Below the pieces are notes generated by a model that saw nothing but the letters and a program-made list of their open reading frames with translations, was not told the origin of the DNA and ran no database searches. From Acidobacteriota bacterium (GTDB lineage: Bacteria; Acidobacteriota; Thermoanaerobaculia; Multivoradales; Multivoraceae), in NCBI GenBank assembly GCA_028875725.1, contig JAPPCR010000007.1, positions 1-64,000 on the forward strand: a stretch of DNA of 64,000 bases, given 5' to 3'. Position 1 is the stretch's first letter. Every line of letters starts with the position of its first letter. Positions 8,161 to 17,906 of the stretch are shown piece by piece. Both the position numbers and the translations under genes were made by a program.

Positions 8161-9987
8161 CTACTGGTCCTCCGTCTCCTCGCCGAAGGCGGTGCTCTTG
8201 TACTCCCCGTCCTCGGCCCATCGTTCCCAGATGGGCCGGTTGTCCGTGCCGGTGACCAGCCAGCGGTCGTCGTACTTCCTGACGGTGTAGAACTGCTCCA
8301 TGATCGCCTGGCGACGCGGCCGGAAGTCGATGAAGACGCCGCGGACGACCGCCGTATCGCCGACCCAGCCCTCCAGGTACATCGACTGCTTGTCGTAGCC
8401 CGTCGGAGGTCCGATCACGCCGGCCGCGTTGAAGATGTTCCGGTACATCGCGACCCAGTCGGCCTTCGTCTGGCCGGAGTAGTCGCTGAAGTCCTCGGAC
8501 CAGTAGCTCAGGTGCTCCTCGACCTGCTCCCACGTCCTCGCGTCCCTCTGCGTGTCGAGCACCTTGTTGACCACCTCCAGCACCGCGGCCTCGTCTTCCG
8601 CCGTCGGCGTCCAGTCCGCGACCACGTCGCCGGCCGGGCCCTCCCCGGCGTCCGTCACCTGCTCGGCCGCGATCTCGAACACGGCGAGGTGCGCCTCGTC
8701 CTTGACGTACATCCGCGACCCGGCGACCGTCAGGTGGGTGAACACCGGAGTGTCGGCGACGTCCCAGGAAGCGAGTTCCCGGTACTCGGAGGGATCGGCG
8801 GCCACCACCTTGATCTCGCCGTTGTCCGTGAGTACCAGGAGACGGTCCTCGCCGACGACGACGAAGGCCGCGTACCGCGCCACCTGGGGCGGGCCCTGCC
8901 AGCACTGCTGGCCGGTCCGCATGTCGACGCAGACCAGGGTCCCGAGCCTCTTGTGCGAACGGAAGTAGGCGTGGTCGCCGACCAGCACGGGCGAGTCCAT
9001 GTAGAGCTCGTGCCGCTTCGTGGTCCAGACGCTGTTCACGTCCCAGAGTCCGTCGCCTTCCGTGGGCTCCGGATCGAGCAGCGCGTTCCCCCAGTGGTAG
9101 CCGCCGATCAGGATGTTGTCTTCGTACAGGAGCGGCGTCGGGATGTTCTGTTCCATGAAGATCCGCAGTTCCTTCTTCCACAGCGTCGTGCCGTCGCTGA
9201 TGCGAATCCCGACCACATGATTCTGGGTCGAGGTGACGAGCTGCCGGACCCCGTCGAGCGTGAACGCCATCGGCGATGCGTAGCCCGGCGGCAGGTACTC
9301 GGTGCGCCATACCTCCTCGCCGGTGTGCCGGTTGTAGGCCACGATCTCGCCCAGGCTCTCGATCGACGGATCTGGCCAGGTCTGGCCGATCGGGACGATG
9401 ACCAGGTCGCCCTCGACCAGCGGCGAGGCGCTGGTGCCGCACTCGGGATAGGGCTGCGCGTAGATGTCGTCGTAGCTCTTGTCCCAGAGCACGTCGCCCT
9501 GCTCCGCGTCGATGGCGTGCAACCGCTCCGTGACGCCGAAGGTGTAGAGCGTGTCCCCGACCGCGGTCAGCGTCGATTTCGGGCCAGGCCCCCAGGCCCA
9601 GGCGTGGTTCACCGGCACGTAGGCGACCGGATAGGCGTAGCGCCAGATCTCATCGCCCGTTTCCGGGTCGAGCGCAAGGACGACCTCCTCCTCGCCCTGC
9701 CGGACGTGAATGTAGAGCTTGCCCTGGTGGAGGATGGGCGCCGACTGCCCGAGGCCGACCTCGATCTTCCAGACCTGGTGCAGGGACGCCGGCAGCGGGC
9801 CGTGAAGCGCCGCGGCCAGACTCTCGTTGCCGGCCACGGGCGCGTACCCGTCCCTGGCCGGGCCCCGCCACTGGGACCAGTCACCTTCAGCGGCAAGGGT
9901 CGGCGACGACCACGCAGCCGCCAACAGAGCCAGGCAGAGAAGGAGCTTCAGCGCCCCGTTGGACCGAACGACTGTCGCTTTCCGCAT
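8161..9987 (-). CDS. secreted PQQ-like beta-propeller protein with NTF2/SnoaL-like C-terminal domain
   Basis: 608 residues from the ATG at 9987 (GTG at 9990 also possible), behind AGAGGAG. A signal peptide ends at TLAAEG. The next ~440 residues are a PQQ-like propeller: WSQWRGPARDGYAP opening, repeated blade motifs such as VLALDPETGDEIWR, LHAIDAEQGDVLW and IVAYNRHTGEEVW. Residues ~470-600 look like an NTF2/SnoaL-type cone (EEHLSYWSEDFSDY to FYTVRKYDDRWLV). Propellers of this type need not bind PQQ. It lies 58 bases downstream of the TonB receptor gene on the same strand and is probably co-transcribed, suggesting a periplasmic partner in uptake. Function unknown. Confidence 0.8.
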   Translation of the reverse strand: MRKATVVRSNGALKLLLCLALLAAAWSSPTLAAEGDWSQWRGPARDGYAPVAGNESLAAALHGPLPASLHQVWKIEVGLGQSAPILHQGKLYIHVRQGEEEVVLALDPETGDEIWRYAYPVAYVPVNHAWAWGPGPKSTLTAVGDTLYTFGVTERLHAIDAEQGDVLWDKSYDDIYAQPYPECGTSASPLVEGDLVIVPIGQTWPDPSIESLGEIVAYNRHTGEEVWRTEYLPPGYASPMAFTLDGVRQLVTSTQNHVVGIRISDGTTLWKKELRIFMEQNIPTPLLYEDNILIGGYHWGNALLDPEPTEGDGLWDVNSVWTTKRHELYMDSPVLVGDHAYFRSHKRLGTLVCVDMRTGQQCWQGPPQVARYAAFVVVGEDRLLVLTDNGEIKVVAADPSEYRELASWDVADTPVFTHLTVAGSRMYVKDEAHLAVFEIAAEQVTDAGEGPAGDVVADWTPTAEDEAAVLEVVNKVLDTQRDARTWEQVEEHLSYWSEDFSDYSGQTKADWVAMYRNIFNAAGVIGPPTGYDKQSMYLEGWVGDTAVVRGVFIDFRPRRQAIMEQFYTVRKYDDRWLVTGTDNRPIWERWAEDGEYKSTAFGEETEDQ

Positions 9988-10045
9988 CACGGTGATCTCC
10001 TCTGGTCGAGGTCAGTGGTCAGGCCGGGACCGAACGGCCTCAGCC

Positions 10046-12829
10046 TCAGAAATCGAAGCTGAGCCGCAGCATCAACCGGCGCGGATACTGGTAGAGGGAA
10101 GGCACCAGATTACCGTCCCTGAACGCAGTGGCCTGCCACCAGTCCCAGGCGTCTTCGTTCAGGGCGTTCAGGACCTGCAGGTCGACGCCGAACGAGACGT
10201 CGCCACCGAGCGAGAAGTTGCGCCCGATGCCCAGGTCGAGCGTCGCGCTGCCCGGCATTCTCCGCTGGTCCTCACGCGGGGTCAGGGCGACATCGATCTG
10301 GCCCTGAGGCAGTTGGACCCTCTGGAAGAGTCCGTAGGGCCGGCCATCCTGAACCTTCAGCACCGCTGCTCCGCGCAGCTTCCAGGGCAGGTCGACCTGG
10401 ACCTGGCCCGCGAACACCCAGGTTCGGTCTCCCTGCAACAGCCCTTCAGCGTTGATGTGGTGGTTCGGATCCACGCCCGACTGGGACGAGAAGAACGGTT
10501 CCGCCTGGCGCTGGTCGAGGTTCCGTGCCGTGAATCCCTCCGAGTTCGACCAGCCGAGCGATGCGTTCATCCCCCACCGGCCGACCTTCCGCTTGGTCAG
10601 GCTCACGAAGATGGCCTCGTAGTCCTGGTGGTACCTCGCACCGGGGGGCGCGTTCGCGCCCGGCCCCGGGCTGTTCCCCTTGCGCCGGGTCGGCTCCTCG
10701 ACGATGCCGAAGAGCGTCATCGTTTCACCGGTCTCCGGATTCTCGAACGGCACTTCCTCGTAGACGCCGTCGTCGAGGATGTGCCAGCCGATCAGGTTCG
10801 TGCCGCGCTTGACGACGAGCTCGGCGCCGAGGGTCAGCGTCTCGCTGAGCTGCTGCTCGTAGCCGAGGGCGTACTGGTCGTACTCGGGCGCCTGCATGTT
10901 CGGGTCCGGCTGAATGAGATTCTCGTCGGCGACCGTCCGGTAGACGTACCAGGGGCCGTTCCGGTAGTAGCTGAAGGCGTACATCGAGGGCGGCCGGTCG
11001 GGGTGAGGACCGTTCCACATGGCCGTGTTGTTCGCCTCGAAGTACTTGCCGTAGGAGACGCGCAGCACACCCTGCCGCTCGCCTTCGCCGACCTGGTGGG
11101 CGATCCCCAGCCGCGGCGAGATGTTCTTCCAGTCGACGAGATCGTCGTAGGCGGGGTAGAAGTCACCGCTGAAGACGGCATTCCCCTTGCCGCCCCCGTG
11201 GGACAGCAGCACCTCGTAGGGCGGGATGCCTCCGTTGTCGTGGTCGTAGCGCACGCCGAGGTTCAGGGTCGTCTTGCCGCCAAGGTTCCACGAGTCGTCC
11301 ACGAAGAGCCCGAGAGAGGTCGAGTCGCTGCCGTAGTAGTGCTGCTGCCGGGTGTAGCGCCAGTAGAAGCTCTCGGCGAACTTCGCGTAGTAGAGACCGC
11401 CCGGGCCTGGGTAGAGCTGCGGCGTCTTCGTGGTCGCGTCGGTAAACTGGACGCCGAACTTGAACTCATGACTACCCGCGAGGTCGTCCGCGAAGTGGGT
11501 CAGCTTGGCGCTGGTGCGGATCATCCCGGGCCCGTAGTCGTACGGATACCTCGGTCCGCCGACGGTCGTGGGCACCGGCTGCGTGTAGTCCACGAAGGGC
11601 GGCTCCGTGCTGCCGGTGACCGAGGCCACCCGGTCGTAGTTGTCGAAGTCGGCGACGTTCACCTCGAAGAACGTCCGGTTCGAGAACACGGACTGCCACC
11701 CGAGGCGGAAGGATGGCCGGATGCCGAACTCGTGCGCCTGCGCGTCCTGGGAGAGGAACGGATCCGAGGACGCCTGCCAGTCGTAGTCCTCGTACTGGGC
11801 GCTGAGCGTCAGCGTGTTCGACGGGTTGAAGGTCCAGTCGAGCTTCAGGGCGGAGCGCTCCCAGAGGTCCGGCCGCACGAACTCCCGAATCGAGCCCGGC
11901 TCCCCGAGCGCGTCCTCCTTGTACTCCAGCGACAGGAAGTACCACAGCTCGTCCTGGACCAGCGCGCCGCCGAGCGCCAGGGTGTAGTTGTTGAACTTGT
12001 CCCGGTAGAAGCCGGTTTCCTCGCCCGTCAATCCAGCCACCTTCGGGCCTTCCGCGGTCAGCCCGTCGAACTGGCCGTAGTAGTTCAGGCGGCCATCGAA
12101 CTCGTTCGTCCCGGACTTCGTGACGATGTTGATCGCACCGCCGGACATGCCTCCGTACTCCGCCGGGGCGCCGACGCCGAGCACCTGGACCTCCGAGATC
12201 GTGTCCGGGTTGATCCAGAACCACACGCCGCCGTAGTCGTGCAACGAGGAGTTGAGGCCGTCCATGTTCCACGAGTTCGACACGCCGCCGCTGCCGTAGA
12301 CCGAGTACCTCCAGTCGCCGTAGGTCTGGTCGCGGCCCTGGAGGGTCACCCCCTTGGCCATGGCGGCGTAGTCCTGGAAGCTCCGCTTGGTCGGCAGGTC
12401 GTCGATGAAGTCTTCGGTGAGGTGGGTGCTGATCACGTTGCTCGTCACGTCGAGGATCGGCCGCTCCGAGGTCACCGTGATCTCCTCCGACGTCGCGGCG
12501 AGCTGGAGGACCATGTGCACGGTGCTTGTCTGGGAAATCGAGATGCGGACGTCCTCCACCGTCTCGTCCTCGAAGCCGTCGAGCGTCCCGGTGACCGAGA
12601 CCGTGCCCGGGAGCAGCGCCGTGACGAGGAACTCGCCGTTGACGCCCGTCGTCGTCGAGCGGTCGCCGCGCACCAGCGGCCCGTCGACTTCGATCAGGAC
12701 ACCCGGCAGTGCGTCGCCGTTCGCGTCGCGCACCTCGCCGCGGACCGTGCCGACGTTCTGGGCCAGAGCCGGCGCGGCAACGAACAGAAGGAGAAGGGAA
12801 ACCGACACCAACGGTTGCATCTTCGACAT
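10046..12829 (-). CDS. TonB-dependent receptor with carboxypeptidase-regulatory N-terminal domain
   Basis: 927 residues from the ATG at 12829, preceded by a strong GGAGGT and giving a clean signal peptide (LLLLFVAAPALAQ); an upstream start at 12964 would add an implausible arginine-rich leader. Residues ~25-105 form a carboxypeptidase-regulatory-like beta-sandwich (VRGEVRDANGDALPGVLIEVDG). A plug domain follows (SNSWNMDGLNSSLHD; GGAINIVTKSGTNEFDG), then a ~700-residue beta-barrel ending in the C-terminal Phe typical of outer-membrane barrels (LRLSFDF). It imports an unknown large substrate using TonB energy. The divergent gene at 13027 encodes another outer-membrane barrel, with a tandem repeat in the shared intergenic region. 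Confidence 0.9.
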   Translation of the reverse strand: MSKMQPLVSVSLLLLFVAAPALAQNVGTVRGEVRDANGDALPGVLIEVDGPLVRGDRSTTTGVNGEFLVTALLPGTVSVTGTLDGFEDETVEDVRISISQTSTVHMVLQLAATSEEITVTSERPILDVTSNVISTHLTEDFIDDLPTKRSFQDYAAMAKGVTLQGRDQTYGDWRYSVYGSGGVSNSWNMDGLNSSLHDYGGVWFWINPDTISEVQVLGVGAPAEYGGMSGGAINIVTKSGTNEFDGRLNYYGQFDGLTAEGPKVAGLTGEETGFYRDKFNNYTLALGGALVQDELWYFLSLEYKEDALGEPGSIREFVRPDLWERSALKLDWTFNPSNTLTLSAQYEDYDWQASSDPFLSQDAQAHEFGIRPSFRLGWQSVFSNRTFFEVNVADFDNYDRVASVTGSTEPPFVDYTQPVPTTVGGPRYPYDYGPGMIRTSAKLTHFADDLAGSHEFKFGVQFTDATTKTPQLYPGPGGLYYAKFAESFYWRYTRQQHYYGSDSTSLGLFVDDSWNLGGKTTLNLGVRYDHDNGGIPPYEVLLSHGGGKGNAVFSGDFYPAYDDLVDWKNISPRLGIAHQVGEGERQGVLRVSYGKYFEANNTAMWNGPHPDRPPSMYAFSYYRNGPWYVYRTVADENLIQPDPNMQAPEYDQYALGYEQQLSETLTLGAELVVKRGTNLIGWHILDDGVYEEVPFENPETGETMTLFGIVEEPTRRKGNSPGPGANAPPGARYHQDYEAIFVSLTKRKVGRWGMNASLGWSNSEGFTARNLDQRQAEPFFSSQSGVDPNHHINAEGLLQGDRTWVFAGQVQVDLPWKLRGAAVLKVQDGRPYGLFQRVQLPQGQIDVALTPREDQRRMPGSATLDLGIGRNFSLGGDVSFGVDLQVLNALNEDAWDWWQATAFRDGNLVPSLYQYPRRLMLRLSFDF

Positions 12830-12903
12830 GGCCACCTCCGGCTCTGGTTTTCGCAAACTTTCGGGGGCAGCGTACTGGAACCAGCGACCTTCGTGCCAGA
12901 AAG

Positions 12904-12923
12904 AAACCTTAGAAAACCTTAGA
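12904..12923. promoter_or_regulatory. tandem 10-bp direct repeat in divergent promoter region
   Basis: AAACCTTAGA occurs twice in immediate succession (12904-12913 and 12914-12923), one helical turn apart. It lies between the divergent TonB receptor and DUF5916 genes. Two copies on the same DNA face suit cooperative binding of a regulator. A related pair (AACCTTAGGA then TTTCTTAAAT) lies at 17851-17870 in another divergent intergenic region. The regulator is unknown. Confidence 0.4.
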
Positions 12924-13026
12924 GCTTCCGAACGCGCACGCTCGCGAAGCCGCCGCCACGCCACCCCCTTTGGACTCGAATAGTCTCGGAAAGTACTGTC
13001 GTTTCCGCGCCCTAGACGATTCTCCC

Positions 13027-15294
13027 GTGTTCACGGCCCCTTCTGCGGTCCATACCCGCGCCAGAACCGATCGCTCCGCTAGGATCTCCGGCCGGCTGGC
13101 TGCCGTCCTCATCGCGCTCACGCTCTGCCTGCCGGCCGTAGCTCAGGACGACTCCGATCTCGCCGAACGCCCCTCGATCACGGCGCTCGCCATCGACGAG
13201 CCGATCGCGGTCGACGGCCTGCTCGACGAGCCCGCCTGGCAGCAAGCTCAGGTCGGCAACGGATTTCGCCAACGCGAACCGCGAGAAGGAGCGCCCGCTT
13301 CCGAGCGCACGGAGTTCTCCATCGCCTACACCCCGTCGACGCTCTACGTGGCGCTGCGGGCGTTCGACCGGGAGCCCGAGAGGATCATCGCCAAGGAGAT
13401 GGAGCGCGACGCGGAGCTCGCCTCCGACGACTCCTTCGTTGTGGTCTTCGACACCTTTCTCGACGGCAGGAACGCCTTCGCCTTTGCCACGAACCCGAAC
13501 GGCGCCCGTCACGATGCGCTGATCACCGACGAGGGGCGTGACGTGAACACGGAGTGGGACGGCGTGTGGACCGTCAGGGCACGGCGAACGACGGACGGCT
13601 GGACGGCGGAGATCGCGATTCCCTTCGCAACCCTGCGCTTCGATCCGGCGCTCGACCGCTGGGGGCTCCATGTCCAGCGGCTCATCCGGCGCAAGAGCGA
13701 GGAGGTGAACTGGGCCTACCTGCCGCGTTCCACCCTGCCGATCACCACGTCCGGCGTATCCCACTACGCGGCTTACCGCGTTTCCCTGGCCGGCAGGCTG
13801 ACGGGGCTCGCCGGGCTCCGGCGCTCGCGCAGCCTGGACATCAAGCCGTACGTGATCGGTTCCGCCTCCGAAGCGCCTCCGACCCGTACCTCGGCGAACG
13901 ACCTCGACGGCGGACTCGACGTCAAGTGGGGACTGAGCAAGTCGGTCGCGCTCGATCTGACCTACAACACGGACTTCGCCGAGGTCGAGGTCGACGACCT
14001 GCAGGTGAACCTGACTCGCTTCTCCCTCTTCTTTCCCGAGAAGCGGGACTTCTTTCTCGAGAACGCCGGCATCTTCGAGTTCGGCCCTCCCCAGAGAGTG
14101 CCGTGGCTGCCCGCCCTGATGAAGGCCTTCTTCTCGCGCCGTATCGGCCTCGACGGCGGCGAGACGGTGCCGATGGACCTGGGGGCTCGCCTGACCGGCC
14201 GGCTCGGCGAATGGAACGTCGGCGTCCTCGGCGTCGGCACGGGAGAGGCTCAAGTAGGAGACCGCGGCGTGCCGGAGACCGCTTTCTCCGTCGCCCGCGT
14301 GAAGCGGAACATCGGCCAGCGCTCCAGCGTCGGCGCGATCTTCACGCAGCGCGATCCCGCCGCACGAGGGGCGGAGAACCTCTACGGCTTCGACATCGAA
14401 CTCAAGCCCACCCAGCTACTTCAACTCAACGGCTACTGGAGCCGCAGCGAGCGCCCGGGTGTCGAAGGCGACGATGCCTCCTTCGGCGCAGGCGTCGGCT
14501 ACCAGGGCTCCACGCTGACGACGTCGCTCGACTTCATCGAATCGCAGCAGAACTTCGATCCGGGCGTCGGGTTCCTGCTGCGCGAGAACTTCCGCCTCTT
14601 CAACCCGCGCTTCATCTGGCAGCCGCGGATCGAGCGGGCCGGCATCCGCTCCTGGTACGCCGAGGGCGCGCACCGCCGTTTCGAGCGCTCGAGCGACGGA
14701 CGCCTGGAGACCGAGGAGACCATCGTGTATCCCATCGGCATGGTCTTCAAGACGAACGACTTCCTCGAGTTCGGAGCCGCCAGCACCAAGGAGCGACTGT
14801 TCGCGCCGTTCGAGATCTTCCCCGGCGTCGTGATCCCGCCGGGCCTGTTCGAGTTCGACAGTTGGGAACTGCTGATGCTCACCGACCTATCCAGATCGGT
14901 GTCCCTGCGGAGTTTCAACTTCTGGGGCGAGTTCTACGACGGCGACTGGGTCTCGATGCGCCAGCAGCTCAGTCTTCGCCTGTCACGCCTCGTTCGCGCC
15001 TCAACCACCTGGTCGCACCACGATGTCGAGCTGCCGCAGGGCGCGTTCGAGATCAACCTCTGGAGCCAGGGCGTCGACCTCTCGTTCACGCCCGATCTGC
15101 GACTCAACATGATCGCCCAGTACAACGACACCGCCGAGGATCTCGGCGTCAACATCCGCTTCCACTGGATCTACCGGCCCGGCGCCGACATCTTCCTGGT
15201 CTACAACGAGAACTGGACGGCGCCGTCGCTTCGGGAGCGGCATACACAGGGACGGCAACTGATCCTCAAGGCCAGCTATCTGTTCCAGCGCTAG
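13027..15294 (+). CDS. CBM9-like / DUF5916 outer-membrane protein
   Basis: 755 residues from a GTG at 13027; a TTG at 12970 would add 19 residues, and neither has a clear ribosome-binding site. A signal peptide ends near LPAVAQD. Residues ~40-230 form a carbohydrate-binding module family 9-like domain (AVDGLLDEPAWQQA; LYVALRAFDREPERI; FAFATNPNGARHDA). The rest matches the DUF5916 barrel region (NTDFAEVEVDDLQVNLTRF; FFPEKRDFFLENAGIFEFG) and ends in a short beta-strand (LKASYLFQR). Such proteins are common in Bacteroidota and Acidobacteriota and are thought to sit in the outer membrane; the precise role is undefined. It is divergent from the TonB receptor, which suggests joint regulation. Confidence 0.85.
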   Translation: MFTAPSAVHTRARTDRSARISGRLAAVLIALTLCLPAVAQDDSDLAERPSITALAIDEPIAVDGLLDEPAWQQAQVGNGFRQREPREGAPASERTEFSIAYTPSTLYVALRAFDREPERIIAKEMERDAELASDDSFVVVFDTFLDGRNAFAFATNPNGARHDALITDEGRDVNTEWDGVWTVRARRTTDGWTAEIAIPFATLRFDPALDRWGLHVQRLIRRKSEEVNWAYLPRSTLPITTSGVSHYAAYRVSLAGRLTGLAGLRRSRSLDIKPYVIGSASEAPPTRTSANDLDGGLDVKWGLSKSVALDLTYNTDFAEVEVDDLQVNLTRFSLFFPEKRDFFLENAGIFEFGPPQRVPWLPALMKAFFSRRIGLDGGETVPMDLGARLTGRLGEWNVGVLGVGTGEAQVGDRGVPETAFSVARVKRNIGQRSSVGAIFTQRDPAARGAENLYGFDIELKPTQLLQLNGYWSRSERPGVEGDDASFGAGVGYQGSTLTTSLDFIESQQNFDPGVGFLLRENFRLFNPRFIWQPRIERAGIRSWYAEGAHRRFERSSDGRLETEETIVYPIGMVFKTNDFLEFGAASTKERLFAPFEIFPGVVIPPGLFEFDSWELLMLTDLSRSVSLRSFNFWGEFYDGDWVSMRQQLSLRLSRLVRASTTWSHHDVELPQGAFEINLWSQGVDLSFTPDLRLNMIAQYNDTAEDLGVNIRFHWIYRPGADIFLVYNENWTAPSLRERHTQGRQLILKASYLFQR

Positions 15295-15297
15295 AAG

Positions 15298-17706
15298 CTA
15301 GCGCCGCGCCTGGATATCCCGGCCGGAGCGCAGCGCCTCCATCGCTTCCCCGGTGCGGCCGAGGCGACTGAGGATGTCGGCCAGGACGAAGTAGCCGAGA
15401 GCGCCCGCCTGGTGCGTCTCGTCCTGCTCGAGACCCGCGCGCACCAACTCCTCCGCCCACTGCAGATCGCCGCCCTGATCCATCAGCAGCTTCGCCAGCA
15501 GGTAGTGCCCCTCGATGAACTCCGGGTTCGCGTTCACCGAAGCCAGCCAGAGCTCCTCCTGCTCCACGACGTCTCCCTCAAGGCCCAGCAACCGGCCGAG
15601 ATTGAACAGCGTCCTGTAGTGCCACGGCATCCGGGCCAGCGCTTCCTTGTAGCGCTCGATCGCCCTCGCCGTTTCGCCGCGCTCCTCGTAGAGCACGGCC
15701 AGGTTGAAGTGCGGCTGCACCGGACGGTCGTTCACCTCGATGGCCAGTTCGAAGGCTCCCTCCGCCTCGCCGACCCGTCCGGCGAGTGCGAGCAACTCGC
15801 CGTGCTGGTTGTGAACCAGCGCCGGAGCGTGCTCGTACCGGGCAGCCGATTCGGCGACTTCCAGGGCCTCGGCCCGACGCCCCAGATTGACCAGGATCTC
15901 GGTAGAAGCGATCGCCGCCTTGCTGTCGTGAGGCGCGAGCCCGCGGAGTCGCTCGAAACCGACCAGGGCGTCCTCCGGCCGGCCGAGCCAGAGATAGGAA
16001 TCGGCCAGGCCCATCAGGGACGCCTGATGGTCCGGGTTGCGGGCCAGGGCGTTCTGAAAGTAGCCGATCGCGGCCTCGTAGTCGCCATCGCGCTGGTGCA
16101 GGTTGCCGAGCATCTGCTGGGCGTCGACGACACCGGGATCCAGCTCGATGGCCTCCAGCAGCCGCTCACGGGCGGCCGCCGTCTCCCCCTGTCCGATGTC
16201 GCTCTGCGCCAGCATGATCGCCCGGTGGACCTCGATCTTGCCCTTCGGGTCGGCGAGACTCGAGAGGTCTTCGGGCGCTTCCGTGCGGCTGCCACTGCCG
16301 GCGAGGTATCCGAGTGCCTGGAGTTGGGCGAGAGTCTCCTGGTCGAGGTCGGGCCGCGCGCTCTCGCCCGGCCCGGAGCCCTCGAAGTCGCGGATCATTC
16401 CCAACAGACGGTTCCGAAGTTCCCGCGCCTCGGCGCGCGTGCCGCGAACGACGTTCTCCGTCTCCCCCGGATCGTCGGCCAGGCGATAGAGCTCGGGTTG
16501 CGGCGTGTCGATGAACTTGAGTTCGCCGGCGTGGATGGCGCGAAGGGGCGCCCAGCCGTAGTGGTAGAGCGAGTAGTAGGACTCGATGTAGGCGAAGCGT
16601 TCGCCGTCCTCCATGCCGAGCAGGAGCGGAAGCAGGCTGCGGCCGCCCTGCTGCGGAGGCGGGGCGGGCGCCTCGACACCGAGCGCGTCGAGAATCGTGG
16701 GCCGGAGATCGACATGACTCACCGCCGCCTCCACCCGGCGGCCGCCGAGCCGAGCCTCCGGCAACCGCACGATCAGCGGCACCCGAGCCGTGCTGTCGTA
16801 GACGAAGAAGCCGTGGAAGTACTCGCCGTGGTCCCCCAGCCCCTCTCCGTGGTCGCCGGTGATGACCAGCAGCGTCCTCTCGAGCAATCCCCTGGCTTCG
16901 AGGATCTCGCGAAACCGCCCGATCAGGGTGTCCGTGTAGGCCACCTCGGCGTCGTAGGGCCGCTTCGGATAGCGCGACGCGAAGGGCTCGGGCGCCTCGT
17001 AAGGGTCGTGCGGCTCGAACAGGTGTAGCCACATGAAGAAAGGCGAGCCCGACACCTCATCCAGCCAGGCCTCGGCCTGCCCGATCGTCTCCGGCCCCCC
17101 GCGCTGAACGGACGCCATGTTCAACATGCCCATGTCCTGGACCTTGAACTCGTCGTAGTAGTGGTCGAAGCCCCGGTCGATTCCCCACCTCCCGTCCAGC
17201 ACGAAGGCGCTGATGAAGCCTCCGGTGCGGCGGCCCGTGGCGGACAAATCCTCGGCCAGCGTCGGCAACCGCTCGTCCAGCGCATAGCCGACGTTCTCGC
17301 GAACGCCATGAACCGGGGGATAGACGCCGGTCATGATCGAGCTGTGCGCGGGGAGAGTGAAGGGCACAGTGGTCATCGCGTTCTCGAACACGATGCCCTC
17401 GCTCGCGAACCGGTCGAGCTGCGGCGTCTCGATTTCTGCGTAGCCGTAGCAGCCGAGACGGTCGGCGCGCAGCGTGTCGATCGTCAACAGGACGACGTTC
17501 CAGGTCTCGGGGGACAGGTCGCCGACGGCTTCGGTCCAGGCCGTACCTGTGCCAGGCCGGTCGGTCGCTTCACGCTTGTCAGCAACTGCGGTGCGCTCCG
17601 GAACCGGGGCCGGCTCTCGCTGACAGGCGAGCAACGAAGTGACCGCAAGCACCGAAGCCACGGCGCTCAGTCGCCTGCGCCGCAGCACGATTCGCTTCTT
17701 TGTCAT
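15298..17706 (-). CDS. sulfatase-family lipoprotein fused to TPR repeats
   Basis: 802 residues from the ATG at 17706; a longer frame from 17814 adds a leader without support. The N-terminus is a lipoprotein signal (SLLAC). Residues ~60-440 are an alkaline-phosphatase/sulfatase domain with metal-binding LLTIDTLRADRLG and ITGDHGEGLGDHGE. At the nucleophile position, about residue 117, the sequence is TLPAHSS, so a Thr replaces the Cys or Ser that is converted to formylglycine in true sulfatases. It may instead act as a phosphodiesterase or phosphonate-type hydrolase. Residues ~500-800 hold about eight TPR units (e.g. DAQQMLGNLHQRDGDYEAAI; PHFNLAVLYEERGETARAI). It is convergent with the DUF5916 gene, leaving three bases between them. 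Confidence 0.85.
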   Translation of the reverse strand: MTKKRIVLRRRRLSAVASVLAVTSLLACQREPAPVPERTAVADKREATDRPGTGTAWTEAVGDLSPETWNVVLLTIDTLRADRLGCYGYAEIETPQLDRFASEGIVFENAMTTVPFTLPAHSSIMTGVYPPVHGVRENVGYALDERLPTLAEDLSATGRRTGGFISAFVLDGRWGIDRGFDHYYDEFKVQDMGMLNMASVQRGGPETIGQAEAWLDEVSGSPFFMWLHLFEPHDPYEAPEPFASRYPKRPYDAEVAYTDTLIGRFREILEARGLLERTLLVITGDHGEGLGDHGEYFHGFFVYDSTARVPLIVRLPEARLGGRRVEAAVSHVDLRPTILDALGVEAPAPPPQQGGRSLLPLLLGMEDGERFAYIESYYSLYHYGWAPLRAIHAGELKFIDTPQPELYRLADDPGETENVVRGTRAEARELRNRLLGMIRDFEGSGPGESARPDLDQETLAQLQALGYLAGSGSRTEAPEDLSSLADPKGKIEVHRAIMLAQSDIGQGETAAARERLLEAIELDPGVVDAQQMLGNLHQRDGDYEAAIGYFQNALARNPDHQASLMGLADSYLWLGRPEDALVGFERLRGLAPHDSKAAIASTEILVNLGRRAEALEVAESAARYEHAPALVHNQHGELLALAGRVGEAEGAFELAIEVNDRPVQPHFNLAVLYEERGETARAIERYKEALARMPWHYRTLFNLGRLLGLEGDVVEQEELWLASVNANPEFIEGHYLLAKLLMDQGGDLQWAEELVRAGLEQDETHQAGALGYFVLADILSRLGRTGEAMEALRSGRDIQARR

Positions 17707-17850
17707 ATTGACCACTTGCAGGGCGCTCAGTACTATGAAAAGCCATCCTAACCGTAGAGCGAAGCCTCCTGAGTTACCGAGACAAGGTCGATCGACACGC
17801 TTCCCCCAAGACACAGGAAGGCTCCGAACCGCTTCCGGTGCGTCTGCCGG

Positions 17851-17870
17851 AACCTTAGGATTTCTTAAAT
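17851..17870. promoter_or_regulatory. decamer repeat with CTTAG/CTTAA cores upstream of the bicupin gene
   Basis: AACCTTAGGA and TTTCTTAAAT lie back to back, so their CTTA cores are 10 bp apart, 37 bases before the bicupin start and within the divergent region shared with the sulfatase-TPR gene. The spacing and core match the tandem repeat at 12904-12923. This is a candidate binding site for a common regulator, though two sites alone do not prove it. Confidence 0.3.
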
Positions 17871-17906
17871 TTGTTGGGGGATGTTGAGTTCAAAGGGGAG
17901 ATCGCG

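Noticed and set aside
9827..12922. Plus-strand open frame of about 1031 codons opposite the TonB receptor
   Set aside because: Antisense frame with arginine-, valine- and histidine-rich composition and no signal; the receptor on the other strand is certain. The length comes from the third-position GC bias.
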